DNA from: Rattus norvegicus
Taxonomy: Eukaryota > Chordata > Mammalia > Rodentia > Muridae
Reading direction: 5' to 3'
Length of the DNA stretch: 64,000 nucleotides
NCBI RefSeq assembly: GCF_036323735.1
Contig: NC_086024.1
Span: 68,444,424 to 68,508,423 of the forward strand
Under the pieces are notes generated by a model. It searched no databases and was not told the origin of the DNA. It worked only from the letters and a program-made list of their open reading frames with translations. Position 1 is the stretch's first letter; each line of letters starts with the position of its first letter. Of this stretch, positions 22,964 to 34,610 are shown in pieces. The position numbers and the translations under genes are program-made.

Positions 22964-23121
22964 TGTCTCTCTGTTTCTGTCTCTGTTTCTCTGTTTCTCT
23001 GTTTCTCTGTTTCTCTGTTTCTCTTCTGTTTCTCTGTTTCTGTTTCTGTTTCTCTGTTTCTCTGTTGTTTCTCTGCTTCTCTGTTTCTCTGTTTCTCTGT
23101 TTCTCTGTTTCTCTGTTTCTC

Positions 23122-23162
<41 letters not shown>

Positions 23163-23238
23163 TTCTGTGTGTTTGTGTCTGTGTCTGTATCTTTCTCTCC
23201 CTTCCTCTCTTTCCTTCTGTGTGTGTCTATGTGTGTGA

Positions 23239-23272
<34 letters not shown>

Positions 23273-23285
23273 GTGTGTGTGTGAA
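22964..23285. repeat. Compound microsatellite: (TTTCTCTG)n, (CT)n, (GT)n, (AC)14-(GT)n
   Basis: From the left there are TTTCTCTG/TTTCTG octamer-hexamer units (22974-23130), a (CT) run (23129-23157), a mixed GTGT/CTGT zone, then (AC)14 (23241-23268) followed at once by ATATGTGTGTGTG. The 26 bases 23258-23283 are a perfect palindrome (arms CACACACACACAT / ATGTGTGTGTGTG). Long open frames across it (for example 22854-23588 on the minus strand) are low-complexity RE/RET repeats and not genes. Confidence 0.95.
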
Positions 23286-23980
23286 TATTTGTGCCTGTGT
23301 GTTGGAGAAGGTGCTACTCTTGAGGTAAGAGTAGTGACATTCTGGTGCAGTGGGCAAACTTCTGTGAGACACAGGCTTTCTCTCTCCCTTCTGATGTCTA
23401 ACCCTGTGAAATTTCAAGATGACAAGTTTATAAAAACTACACTTACTCATAATGAAGCCAGACTGAAAGGGACCTGTAACAGAGGGTGAGTCAATAATTA
23501 GGAAGCAATTGAAACAGGGTGAAAGATTGTGATTGTATGGAAAGAGTGTGGCTGGCAGCAGTGATGAAGCATTGTTGAATTCCTTCACTGTTCAGGGGAT
23601 ACCAGTGAGAATGCCAGATGTGGGGTGTGAAAGAGAGAAAGAATGCTAAGTAACTTTAAGTTTCGAGCTACAATAATCAGAATAATCAAAGGAACACACT
23701 GCCATGGAGAATTGGTTAGGATCTTATTCATTGTGTTAACCTTCAAACTTGAGTTTAGATGGCCAGGATACAGATGGAGCTCATAGTTGTGAACTTGACT
23801 GTACATGCTATTTCAGGATACTGCTTATTTAAACCCACAACATTAGATGGGCTCAATGAAGGCACTATTTTAGATAAAAAGTACAATATGTTTAAAGCTC
23901 AAGGTCTAAACCCACTTGAGTATTAAAAGATCTTGGGACAAATAGGAAAAATGAAGAAGAAAAGCTAAACTAACATAAAC
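23286..23980. other. No gene seen; unassigned DNA
   Basis: No coding signal and no recognised transposon between the microsatellite and the left arm of the inverted repeat. Confidence 0.55.
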
Positions 23981-24168
23981 AAAGACAAAGCCTGAGCAAT
24001 CCTTTCTCACCTTACTCTTTACTGATGTTCAAGGCACGAAAGAGAGTGATGGAGCCCAACCGCAGTTCAGTGGTTAGGAGCAAGATATAGGAAGTCACCA
24101 CCTGGGCAATTCTTTTTATTCAGCAACTCTGTTTTGTCAATCATTTACATCGTATTCAAATAACTTTC
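23981..24168 (+). repeat. Left arm of a 188-bp inverted repeat
   Basis: These 188 bases are the reverse complement of 25869-26056 with only four differences (positions 23986, 24026, 24039 and 24087), about 98% identity with no gaps. Pairing is position p with 50037 minus p. Similarity stops abruptly at both ends. I recognise no SINE, LTR or L1 in the arm. Landmarks are CTGAGCAATCCTTTCTCACC at 23992 and GTTCAGTGGTTAGGAGCAAG at 24065. Confidence 0.95.
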
Positions 24169-25868
24169 TTTATTTCTTTCTTTATACAAAGAACTGCTTT
24201 ATAAAGATAGTTCTTCAAAGAGTTTAGAGTGCTAAACTCTACCACTGCACTGCTGTTAGTATGCATAAAATAGGAGTGGAGGATTCACCATTGATTGACC
24301 TTACAGACACTGGGGACTGGGATGATACTGTGGTTATGGGATTGTTCCATGTAGGAAGGAGATCCTTGAGTGGTTGATCAGTGAAAACACATACCCTATA
24401 GCCTGCTTGAGCTACTGAACACATCTATTTGTAAATATAATTTATAACTTGTTTTAGTGATTTAAAAAACACAGCTATATTTACTCCATCACTTTAGAGA
24501 AGTGCTACTCTCCCAAGTGAACAGAGGCATAGCATAGTCAGTTTCTGGGGTGAAATCAAAAAAGAAAGACACTGAAAGAACTAAAGATAGTAAGAATGTA
24601 CAATTCTTATCACTGGGAAGCTAAAAACGTGTCAATTGGGAAGGATCCAGAATCAAAGCAATATTATTATTACTAATTCAGACCTCCTATGTTTGCATAC
24701 AAGTGGAACAACTCAGTGACAAAGGGCTTTCTGTCCTTGATACTGGTCATGGGGTATGCTGCAATCCCCTTTAATTTTTCCCCATAGAAGGACAAAGAAA
24801 CAGAGACAGGTAGTTAACAACAATATCTGAAACTACACATTTTTCATTTGTGCATACTTATAGTTGCAATACACAGAAAATGACCAGCAAACAATACCAG
24901 TCAGTGAGAGCTGAGTATAGCTGCAGTGTGAACTGAGCTTGAGTTCACAGTCCTTGAGCCTGGGACTGAGGGTCTCCAGGACGCTTTCCATCATCCATAT
25001 ACATAGCTCTTCACTTAGACATCTTTAGTCGAGAGAAATTGAATCAGAGGGCATATTTATTCTCAAGCTAATTTCTCAAGAACTAAGAGGGGGCTTGTCT
25101 ATTTCTACATGTGACCTCGGACATGTTTGGCACAATTTCAATGTTCAACATAATCACCGATTTGTACATTCAAAAGCCACTTCATTATGCCAGTTATATT
25201 AACATTTCTTATCCTGCCAAATAATTCATTCAATGAATTTAAATTTAAAATATGTCTTAAATGCTGATGTTTTACTGATTATAAAATAACATATTCTTAT
25301 TATAGGATGTGTGGAATATGCAAAAAAAAGATCCAAAGAAGAAAAGCAGTTCACCCTCAGTTCCAGAATCAACGGAAAACACTTTTTATAGATTTGGTGA
25401 TTGTTTTTTTCTTTGCCAAGTCATTTAAAGTTCATTGTTCTGGAAGCCATTGTAATAATAACTCTATTGCATATTCAAACACAAGGTAAATTATTTTGCT
25501 TAAATATACTATAAAACTTTGAAAAAATAGTATTAAGACATTTCAGAAGAGACAAAAGCAAGGCAGGAAGACTGGATTGCCTGCTCAATGGTACAGTTTC
25601 AGCCTCACTGATGCCCTTGAACTCACCCCTCTGGATTCAAGTGCTGTTAAATCTAATTTTCTCTCAGGCTGATAAGCGTCTATTCTGCTTTTAAGTGCCC
25701 ATTGCACACACTTTAACAATTAAATAATTCTCTTGAAAGCCATCATTGATTGAGCACCTCAAAGACAGGATTTTTTGGCCTTGGTCTCTGATCCTCAAAC
25801 ATATTTTATAAGTAGTATACACTTGCTTCTTGGGTTTGTGGCCTCCTTATGTTATTTGTATGCATAGT
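24169..25868. other. 1.7-kb interior of the inverted repeat, unassigned
   Basis: No frame above about 60 codons and no recognised repeat. If the two arms were terminal inverted repeats, a transposase gene would be expected here; none is visible. A TTTC-rich stretch adjoins the left arm at 24164-24184. Confidence 0.5.
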
Positions 25869-26056
25869 GAAAGTTATTTGAATACGATGTAAATGATTGA
25901 CAAAACAGAGTTGCTGAATAAAAAGAATTGCCCAGGTGGTGACTTCCTACATCTTGCTCCTAACCACTGAACTGCGGTTGGGCTCCATCACTCTCTTCCG
26001 TGCCTTGAACGTCAGTAAAGAGTAAGGTGAGAAAGGATTGCTCAGGCTTTTTCTTT
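25869..26056 (-). repeat. Right arm of the 188-bp inverted repeat
   Basis: Reverse complement of 23981-24168 with four mismatches. Three are transitions, and at two of them (pairs of 24026 and 24039) this arm keeps the more G/C-rich base, including one CpG (ACGTC at 26009-26013). This suggests, weakly, that this arm is closer to the ancestral sequence. Confidence 0.95.
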
Positions 26057-27189
26057 CCATGTAATATTACTTGAAAATTTTTATGGAGTAAAGGGTTTCG
26101 TGCTTTGCAGTTGGAAGGCAAGGGCAGGTTTGTCAGACATGGTTTGACACTGCATGAATTCATCCTGTGGATAACAGTGACAGTCATTCCTCAGCACCAT
26201 GAGTGCTTCTCTCAAGGAGCACGTTGTTAGACTTATTTTCTATAAATGAACCCTGCTGTGTTAAAAAGGAAATAAATACCTTGGTTTCATTTGGATCTTA
26301 TTTTTTCTAAAGAAGACAGAATCACTTTTTTGAGATACCCAGCTTTGAACAGCCTGCCAAGGTTGCTATTACCATCATTCGTTACAGTGGCTTTAAAAAA
26401 CAAAACAAAAGATGCCTATATTCAGTGTGTCTCTTCAGAACTTATTTTATTTTTAACACCCAGTCATGCTTCTTTTTTGATCTTTTGTACTGCTGCTGTG
26501 CTGGCACTGGCTTTGCTATTTATGATTTCTGCATTTCCATTATGATACTCACATGTTCATTGCAGTGCAGAAATATATTTGACCTGCCCTAAAAACTCAG
26601 TCCATTAGAATATATATCTGTCACCCAAACCTTGGTGATCATATTCTCATATGAAAAGAGAGGCCATCCCCATTTCAGCCCATTAAAAGTTGAGAGTTCA
26701 TTAGTTTTTGTTTTTTTTTTCCTCAGATCTCCAGTAGGCTAGTGATCTATTTTGGGGAAAAACAGTTATTGTTCACATGAAGAAGCAGTAAACCCTGTTT
26801 GCATTTTAGCTGTAAACATTGAGGCATGGTCCTGCCCCATTTAGTGAGTGCCTTCGTATTGGTTAATTCTGTATTCCTATAGGGAAATGCACACAGTGTT
26901 CTTCTCCTGCCTCAGTAGCTAGACTGGCAGAAACATAGCACCTATATTTGCTGTAAGGAGTCTTCTTTTTTGTTGTCACAGGCTCCTAACTGTCACTTTT
27001 TTTTGTCTTATCCCACTTCCTACCTAACACACTTCTTTTGGGATGAAATACTATGACATTTCTTCACATTTCTGGTCAGACATAAAAACTAATGTGCTTT
27101 ATATTTGTAAGTTTAGACATTCCCAGTTCTTATGAATTCTATTTATCAAAACATGGATTGGGCAAGTGGTTTCCAAGCATAGGAATATT
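26057..27189. other. No gene seen; unassigned DNA
   Basis: A minus-strand frame of 75 codons (25960-26187) overlaps the right arm of the inverted repeat and an 84-codon plus frame lies at 26291-26545. Neither resembles a known protein or has coding character I can support. Confidence 0.5.
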
Positions 27190-27412
27190 TGCCTAGAGGA
27201 CGGTCTTGATAATTCTTCAATCTATTTATTATTATTTTGTGCGTATGATACGTTTATGGGGTGAGGATGTGTTTGTCTATCATAGCAAGCTGTGGAGGTC
27301 AAATAGAACATTTTGGAGTCAGTATTTTTTTCCAACATGGTTTCTGGGAATTGAGCTGAGGCTGTCAGTTAATACAGCAAGCACTTTTACCAGTTGATCC
27401 ATCTCATGGGCC
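27190..27412 (-). mobile_element. B3/RSINE-like SINE, minus strand
   Basis: The plus strand reads the reverse of a B2/B3-type element: AGCTGTGGAGGTCAAATAGA, CAACATGGTTTCTGGGAATT, GAGCTGAGGCTGTCAG, AGCAAGCACTTTTACCAGTT and GATCCATCTCATGGGCC. The last is the reversed pol III head (GGCC-TGAGATGGATC-like). Diverged, old copy. Confidence 0.7.
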
Positions 27413-27806
27413 TATCATTGACAATTCTTGAATGTCTTAAATGAGGTGGGAAGTATGTTACTTTTTATTAGAGGGTGAAGGTAGTATAAAGCATTCAAAG
27501 ATGTGAGGAAATATCCCTCAAATACCAGAATCTGTTCCAAAATGCCCTCAGTGCCAAGGTTGAGAAATTTTGCTGCTAAATTCTGGATATGAGAGATCTG
27601 AAGGACAACAACAAAAAAATTAGCTCAATAAAGCAAAGGTTTTGTAGGGAATATGATAAAAAGGTATCACTGCTTAGGCTAGAGAAGGTGTAACAAATGT
27701 TACTCAGTCCTTTCTTTGGAGAAATTTAAGAATGTCATTGAAGAAGAGAAAATACTTTGCCAGGTCCATGAGTAAGGTCTGGAAATTTCTCTTGGAGTGT
27801 AGGAAT
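27413..27806. other. No gene seen; flank of the LTR
   Basis: No recognised retroviral internal region adjoins the LTR on this side, so no provirus is present. Confidence 0.5.
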
Positions 27807-27906
27807 TGAAAGATCCCAGTCTGAGAGCCACCCTTATTCAAGTCTTGGGAAATCATGGACCCCAGACACAGAGAGACCATTTTGGATGTAATAAGCAAAG
27901 GCAATG

Positions 27907-27912
27907 TTTATT
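27907..27912 (-). promoter_or_regulatory. LTR polyadenylation signal (AATAAA)
   Basis: TTTATT on the plus strand, about 60 bases downstream of the TATA box in the minus-strand sense, as expected within R. Confidence 0.65.
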
Positions 27913-27967
27913 ACGGAGATCTATTATGGGGATCTCCGGGCCGACCCCGAAACTTAAAAGTCAGGGG

Positions 27968-27975
27968 TTTATATA
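27968..27975 (-). promoter_or_regulatory. LTR TATA box (TATATAAA)
   Basis: TTTATATA on the plus strand; the minus-strand context is CCCTATATAAACCCCTGA. Transcription would start about 25-30 bases to the left, near 27940. Confidence 0.65.
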
Positions 27976-28009
27976 GGGAAAGCTAGGGGGTTTGGCACCG
28001 TTACACACA

Positions 28010-28045
28010 ATTGGCTAATTTTTGGCGTGGCTATAAGTGATTGGC
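28010..28045 (-). promoter_or_regulatory. Two CCAAT boxes in LTR U3
   Basis: ATTGGC at 28010-28015 and again at 28040-28045 on the plus strand (GCCAAT in minus sense), 35-70 bases upstream of the TATA box. This is a normal place for NF-Y sites in gammaretroviral LTRs. Confidence 0.55.
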
Positions 28046-28298
28046 TCATTCAAACAAACAACACAGCAGAAGAGTATGTGCTGACTGGGGCGTACAGGAT
28101 TTTAGAAGCTAGGGACTTATCAGGGTTTGAAAGACATCTGGTTAAGGTGTGACTCCGAGTAAGCTGGGGGAGGTGCCCTTCTGTATCTTAGTGACCCTTC
28201 AGTCTTGGCTGTAGGGCGGACCCCGCCCTGTCTGGATTTTGAAACTTATTCTTTTAATTTTATATTTTAAACCTTAAATCTGTATAATTTTCTTTTCA

Positions 28299-28794
28299 TT
28301 ATCAGATAAACAGTGCAGTGCAGGCTAAGTATGAGGATGAAGCAAAAGCAATGGCAGAGGTCAGCTTTCCAAGTTTAAGTAGGATGGAGGTTGGCATTTA
28401 GAGTTCTGTTCTGAGAGGATGTATTCTATTCTCCATCCCTTCGCATTTTCTTAGGAATAGTTCCTACCAAAGTACAGGAAAAGACAGAGAGTAATATTTG
28501 GACCCTATACCCAGGAGTTCAACTAAGAGATTATTGTCATAGTAAAGAGCTGGAGAGAAGCTGTAAGTTCACAAGCGATACCCATGGACACGGGCACTTG
28601 CTGTCTCAACTTCTCCACATATTACAGGCAATATGCCATATTTCAATTAAAAGTAACTTGATGATTTTCTCTCAGGTCAAAATCATTTGCTATAAAAAGT
28701 TGATGAATCATATCCTGGGCACAGGGTTTGCTCTTCTCCACCTGGCAATATTATTTTTCTTTAAAAGTAAATTGTAGCTCTTAACAGAACATAC
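28299..28794. other. No gene seen; unassigned DNA
   Basis: No coding signal or recognised repeat between the LTR and the next SINE remnant. Confidence 0.55.
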
Positions 28795-28925
28795 ATTTAT
28801 TTTTATTTCATGTATAAAAGTGTTTTTTTCCTGCATGTATGCCTGTGAACCACATGAATACAGTGCCTGTGGAAACCAGAAAGAGGCATTGGTTGGAAAC
28901 CTGAAGAGAATTGCGAGTTGTAAGC
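28795..28925 (-). mobile_element. B3-like SINE remnant, minus strand
   Basis: TTTATTTTTATTTCATGTAT, CCTGCATGTATGCCTGTGAA, CCACATGAATACAGTGCCTG and GAAACCAGAAAGAGGCATTG follow the reversed tail half of a B3/B3A element (GCCAGAAGAGGGC-type block). The pol III head half is missing or diverged. Confidence 0.65.
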
Positions 28926-29484
28926 CAGCCAGATCAGAGGAATCAGGACTGCCCTGGAGGTGAACAAATGTGACCCAAAAGGAGAGCCTGGTGTTAGAGA
29001 TGTGAACAGAAAAGATCTTTGTGCTCTTTCCACATCTGAAAACTGGATTCACAGAGTCAGATTACTTGTTTTTTTGGATAGACCTCTATAACAGAATTTG
29101 TTATAATACTGGTATTTTGTTTTTTTTAATGAATGCTATTATTATTGGTGTATTATTTACACATACTAGAACATAACCCTTTCAGCAAAAATGCAATTAC
29201 ATATTTTTTGATTTTTTACCCTTATAATCTCCTTACTAGCAAATAAAGTAGTCCAATAACTTAAAATATTCACGTAGATTCCCTAAAATTGGAGGAGACA
29301 CTACCCCCAGGCTGTTTTCCAGCCTGCGGCCTCCTTTTATAAATGTCTTGTTTGTTGACTCCAGTAATGACATGGAGACAATTCTTAAAACCAATCACTT
29401 CATATGTAAAATAAATATAACTGTGAGGGTTTTACCTTTTCACTTCCATTGGTTTGAGTGAGAATAGTCCCCTAAGGTTTATAG
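28926..29484. other. No gene seen; unassigned DNA
   Basis: No supported gene or repeat. A GC-rich snippet at 29308-29335 (CAGGCTGTTTTCCAGCCTG) is a short inverted repeat. Confidence 0.5.
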
Positions 29485-29815
29485 ATGCAAAACACTCTGT
29501 CACCAGGACTTAGTACTATTTGAAAGGATTAGGATGTTTGGCCTTGTTGAAGGAAGTGCAACAGTAGGGGGAGGGCATTAAGGTTTTAAGAAGCCCAATC
29601 CAAGCCCAGAGTCTCTCTTCCTGCTCCCTATGGGTCCAGATGTAGAAATTTCACCTACTTCTCTAGCACCATGTCTGTCTGCACACTGCCATGCTCTCCA
29701 CCATGACAGCGGATTACACTTCTGAAACTGTAAGGCAGCCCCACTTAAATGCTTTCTTTATAAGGGTTGCTGTGGCCATGGTGTCTCTTCACAGCACTAC
29801 AACACTGGTGAGTAT
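29485..29815 (+). mobile_element. MaLR-like (MT-type) rodent LTR, plus strand
   Basis: Blocks in order are ATTAGGATGTTTGGCCTTG, TTGAAGGAAGTGCAACAGTA, GGGCATTAAGGTTTTAAGAA, CTTCCTGCTCCCTATGGG, TCTCTAGCACCATGTCTGTC, CTGAAACTGTAAGGCAGCCC, TTAAATGCTTTCTTTATAAG and TGGCCATGGTGTCTCTTCAC, leading to AGCACTACAACACTGG. These match a common rodent LTR of the MT/MaLR kind. The TTAAAT-AATG-type stretch is near the polyadenylation region. No coding capacity. Confidence 0.65.
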
Positions 29816-31766
29816 AGATGCACACTGCTATTATGTGATCAGTAAGTGATTCTGTTATTAAGTAAAACCTTAATTATCTTTTACAGTTTACTGTTTCTGG
29901 AATTCTAATGAAGGTAGAGGTAGTTACTTCTACCTTTTTACGGCTGTCTTTTGTGGTGCAGTTTTTTAAAATTATAGTGTGTCTCTATTAAATGTACATT
30001 TTATTTACATTTAATAATACAAATAAACATTTACAGTGTTTATTGGGCCTTTATTTTTTTATTAGCATAATAATGATACATATTATTCAAAGACATGTGA
30101 TTACTTTACTGTCTTGAAAGAGCATATAATGATCATGTCAAGTATCCATCTCCCTTATAATTCCTTTATGATAGGACTTTTTGAGCCTTTCTTTTTACAG
30201 ATTGTTATAAAGTACATAACATGTTATCATAAACTATATCTCCCAATTGTACAATAAAGACCAAGAACAACAAAGAACAAAGCACAACAAAGTAAAACAA
30301 AGAACAAGTTTAAAGATTTCCTGGGTGCAGGAACCCCTTTATGCAGTAGCTCTGAGGCTTCCGGTACTCTCCTCCAGCTTTGGGAAATCAGAATTTTCTA
30401 AAAGATTTATATTTTCTCTTTCATATATGACAATGAATATAATTTTGCACTCGAAAGAAAACAAGCAGCAGAGTGATGAAATAACCTAGAGAATAAAAAA
30501 TATTACAGAAGACATACCTGTCAAATAACCCCATGACAAACAAACAAATGATCTGAATAGACATTTTAGAAAAGAATAGAAAAAGAAATCTTGTTAGCCA
30601 ACAGGACAAGGCAGGTACCGTGTACAATCACCTTATCCTGGTGGCTGTTCTTTTCTTCTATTTTAAAGTTTTATTTATTCACATCTATTTGTATGTTCTG
30701 CACCATAGTTTGGATGTTTCAAAATTTTAATTGACATATGGTATTTCTGCATAATTAGAGCATACATTTTGATAATTTTATATATCTTCCTTGAATAATT
30801 GTCAGACTAGAGTAATTAGAATTTCTATCTTCTCAGACAAATATCCATTACATATGATGGAAAGTTCAGCATTTTCCAGTTACAGCTCCCTTCTGTGCTA
30901 GAACACACTGGACCTCATTCCTACTGACTGTTATTGTTCAGCTCTCATGTTTCCAGCTGACTCTCTGAATATATCAATAAAGTTCAAATATGTATGTTAT
31001 ATCCTCTGATAATTCTAAGATATTTTCTGTGTTTCTGTTGGTTTCTATTGATTGACTACTTTATTGTTCCTAGTCTTTTGCCAGATTCAAACATTTGACT
31101 AGTTGGGGGTCAGTGTAAGTTTTTCATTAGTGGTTTATGAGTGATAAAATTTCTCAGTCTGGCTGGCATAAGTAGGCAGTCTTCTCAGTCCTCTCTGGCT
31201 GTTCTGAATTGTCGCTTATGGTATTTTCTCCCAGACTTGGGTGGTTTACTGATAGAGTTGTATTCACTAGACCTAGCAAATATTACTATGCGCTTAGCTA
31301 ATAGGGCTTATGACCAACTACACATAATAACTACAATTTTAAATTCCTTGTATTTCCAAGGATTGTAGATGTTTTAAATAGTTTATAGTATCAGATAGTT
31401 ACTAGTAAGTTAAATGGTCAGGACCAAGGGCTCAGTAGCCATTCAATGCTTTTCATATCATTTAAATTCACTATTGGACAGGACATCTCATGGAATTAAA
31501 TAACAGTTTGTACCTGACCATTAATGAAGTTCTAGGCTGCATACTCATTAAATGGATCACTGTGACTCTAATGGAGGCTTGTTCTGGATAAGAAAGGGCC
31601 TTCTAGAGATATTTCCTGATCAAAAAAGACAGCAAAACAATCAGCCCCAAAGGGCAAAGAGAGTAAAAGGGTGTGTGGTCAATGCACAATTTCATACATT
31701 TTAGGCAACATGGAAATTATAAATGGAAGATCACTTTATCATGTACATATGCAAGTTGAAAGAAGA

Positions 31767-31820
31767 AGGAAGGAAGGAAGGAAGGAAGGAAGGAAGGAAG
31801 GAAGGAAGGAAGGAAGGAAG
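31767..31820. repeat. (AAGG)13 microsatellite
   Basis: A perfect AAGG run inside a longer pure purine stretch (31758-31821). Confidence 0.95.
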
Positions 31821-34130
31821 ACGCAAACAAAGAGAGAGAAAGTTTAGTTTATTCCGCTTTTCTGGCAACACATTCTAAAGGAATGTAGAAGAGTAATCCT
31901 GATCATAACATTTCATCCAAGAAAGAACACTACATTACAATGGTCCAGCAGATGATTCTTTTTATCTTACAGGCCCAGGAAATGTAAACTATCAGAACTG
32001 CAAAATGGTGGCTTTATTAACTATGGTAGTGAGCAGAAGTTACTGAGTTATGGTTTTACAATTATGGGACCTAATTAAAGACCTTGCTTTTGGTCTTATA
32101 TCCATCCCATCTTGAATTAAACACAATGCAGTGAACTGGTTTCTTCTCATGGCACAAAATACTGATATCATGATTGGGCTTTCTGATCTCCAGTAATTCA
32201 AGTGGCAATTGAAGAAGAGAAGGACACTTCAGCTTCTTGTGACAGAGGTACCTAGGTTATGTTGTCCATATATGGAAATAATTACATTCTGTGACAGTTG
32301 GCACAGATTTGTGAATACACGTAATCAGTTAGAGATCCTCAATACTGTCAGGAGGGGCAGTAGAGCTTTGAGGCTTTGCATGTAAATGTTAGTAACCACT
32401 AGTTATCTTTCATTGTGGAGTACCTTAGCATGGTTAGGGACAATACTCAAGTATTAATCTATGTAGTTTAGTTATATAATGGGGTAATTTATTAAATTAA
32501 TGAAAATCTTAATTAGTCCTGTTTTGAATTAGACACGGACAACATTGTTGTAGTTTTCACAAGATTAATGAGTTGATTCATGGCGTATCTGAAAGAAAAA
32601 ATGATAATGTATATAGTTTTGTATTAAATAAGTATAAAATGTCAACGGTGTAAGACCGAGAACAAAACTGTATTTTTTTGAGCGTTGCGTACAGATTTAT
32701 AGTTAGGTTGGCAGTTTTGGTTTTCAGAAAGACAGTGTAAGAAAGACCCAATGAATTTGTAAATTGTCTTGAATGTCTCATACAAAAATGCCTTCAGGAG
32801 GAGGTGACTTCAAACCAGTGCTTGAATAGCAGAAAGTATTTGGAACAAGTATAAGAACATTTTAGGAATCGAAACCAAGAAATGGAAAAGTATAGAAATG
32901 TTTTTAGGTCAGATAGATTACTGTAGGAGCTGCTGTAGAGAAAACTGGAATGTTCAGGGACGCAGTTGAGGATTTATTGACTACTAAAGGTAATTCAGTG
33001 TTTTAATGTAAAGACATGAAGGATTATCACTCATTGGATTGTTTCTCCAGTTCTAAACCATTTGGCCTACTTAACATCATACACAACCCTGCTATAATCT
33101 TAGCAGACCAAATAAAAAGTTATAGTAGTTCAACAAATGCAACACCTTTCTCCCTAAGCCCAATGAAGCCCAGCCCTGATGATCACCTTCTGTAATCCCT
33201 AGAGTTGCATGTCATTCCCATTGTATTTTGAAACCATTTCATTGAAACCTAGATATCAGTCAGAAGCTCTGGTGCCCTCTGGACTATATCCTGTGAAGTA
33301 TGCTCTGACCTGAGAATACTATGTCCATTTGATTCCCCACGAACTGAGGTGTTCTGATTTTTGTTTCAGGCCACTTCTCATTTTTCTTCCATTTTTAAGT
33401 ATATTGTTTGACAAGGGATTATTGATATTCGGGCCAGATTCATAAAATATGAAAGTCATGAGTTAGTGTTTCATCAACACTTTATAGGATAGTGATGCAG
33501 AAATCCATTTAGAAGGCAAAGTAATAATCTGAATTTTAGTAGCATCTTCTGGAAGGAAAAGATTGCAGGCAGTAAATAGTAATTTGAATAGCACAATGAA
33601 TGGCTAATGCTCAATAAGGAGAATGAATAAGTGGTTTGTAGAGGGAGAATAAGGTACAACATGGAAATAAGCACAGAAGTCACAGCCAACTCTAGTCTAT
33701 GGATGGGTTGCTGCAAGTGTAGCGATATAGCTCCAATCAGATGGTCCAAGCATAAGGAGAAGAGAAACAAACAGAAAAACCAAATAAGTAGCAAAGAAAC
33801 AAAGAAGAAAAGAAAAGGTAAGAATTCGAAGTCGCATGCTGAGGGCTTGAAGCAAATCATTCTCTGTTCAGATAAAGTGAATATGTGGAGAGTTTAGTAT
33901 GGAAATTATTTTTCTTAGTGAGGAGAATTTTTCAAAGTCTGAAAGAATATGACTATTCGTAGATGGCAATTGACAAATACAAACGTATTAACTTGGGAAT
34001 TCAAGATTTTGATGTCTCTGAGTTATCTTGGTAGAAGGTTTGAATAAACCAAAATCAACATACTGGGTATAAAGTTTAGGAACTGCATGCTTACCTTGAA
34101 TATATAAAACCCTGGGTGCTTTTCTGCAGC

Positions 34131-34131
<1 letters not shown>

Positions 34132-34166
<35 letters not shown>
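34132..34166. repeat. (AC)17 microsatellite
   Basis: Perfect AC run followed by CTCACTCACT. Confidence 0.95.
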
Positions 34167-34171
<5 letters not shown>

Positions 34172-34610
34172 TCACTGTTAAAGAATGGCAATAGGAACTA
34201 ATGGAAGGAGGAAAAGAGGAAAGAAGGAAAGGAAGAAAGTGGAAGGAGGAAAGAAAGGGCTGAAGGAGAAACTTTCATTTAATCATGTGTGATATAAAAA
34301 GGGCTAGGAGGAAGGTACAGTTCTCACCAATATTAACTAAGGTAGGGAAGAGATCAGAGGAGGGTAGCATTCAAATTATACAATTAATTTGGGAACCAGT
34401 GTGTTTGTTAGAAAACTCAACTTCATTATCAGTTCCTTGGGAGTTTTCTTTGTTTTTTTAAGTTTTTCAAATTATATTATGGTAGATGGATATATAATCA
34501 ATATGTCCTAAAAAAGTCAAAGAACAAAAAAGACTATAAAACAATGTAAAAGGGCTAGCACTTGTAGAGAATACAACTCTTAAAAGGAAATTTGTCTTCT
34601 TCTTTTTTTT

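Larger units (their letters stand above)
27807..28298 (-). mobile_element. Solo LTR, gammaretrovirus-like (ERV class I), minus strand
   Basis: About 492 bp bounded by TGAAAGATCCC on the left (the reverse of an LTR end GGGATCTTTCA) and TCTTTTCA on the right, so both ends carry the TGAAA/TTTCA inverted termini of gammaretroviral LTRs. On the minus strand, in order, are two CCAAT boxes, a TATATAAA box, a GC-rich R region and AATAAA followed by CATTGCC, then U5 with TGGTCTCTCTGTGTC. The arrangement fits U3-R-U5. A 4-bp target duplication is not evident (GAAT left, TTAT right). No gag, pol or env lies beside it, so it is a solo LTR with a possibly intact promoter. The right boundary is tentative. 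Confidence 0.65.
29816..34602. other. 4.8 kb without a recognised gene
   Basis: AT-rich DNA. The longest frames (128 codons minus at 33474-33860, 88 codons plus at 33631-33897, 80 codons plus at 30247-30489) have low-complexity composition (Lys/Gln/Asn or Leu/Ser/Phe) and no recognisable domain. Two microsatellites lie inside. No SINE or LTR recognised with confidence. Confidence 0.55.

Noticed and set aside
22854..23588. 244-codon minus-strand frame rich in RE, ET and QRN repeats
   Set aside because: It is the translation of the TTTCTCTG/CT microsatellite; no non-repetitive protein segment accompanies it.
25960..26187. 75-codon minus-strand frame overlapping the right inverted-repeat arm
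   Set aside because: Short, no recognised domain, and the equivalent frame is not kept as a longer gene at the left arm.
33474..33860. 128-codon minus-strand frame with Leu/Phe/Ser-rich membrane-like composition
   Set aside because: Reverse of an A/G-rich stretch; no domain, and an overlapping plus-strand Lys-rich frame shows the same composition effect.
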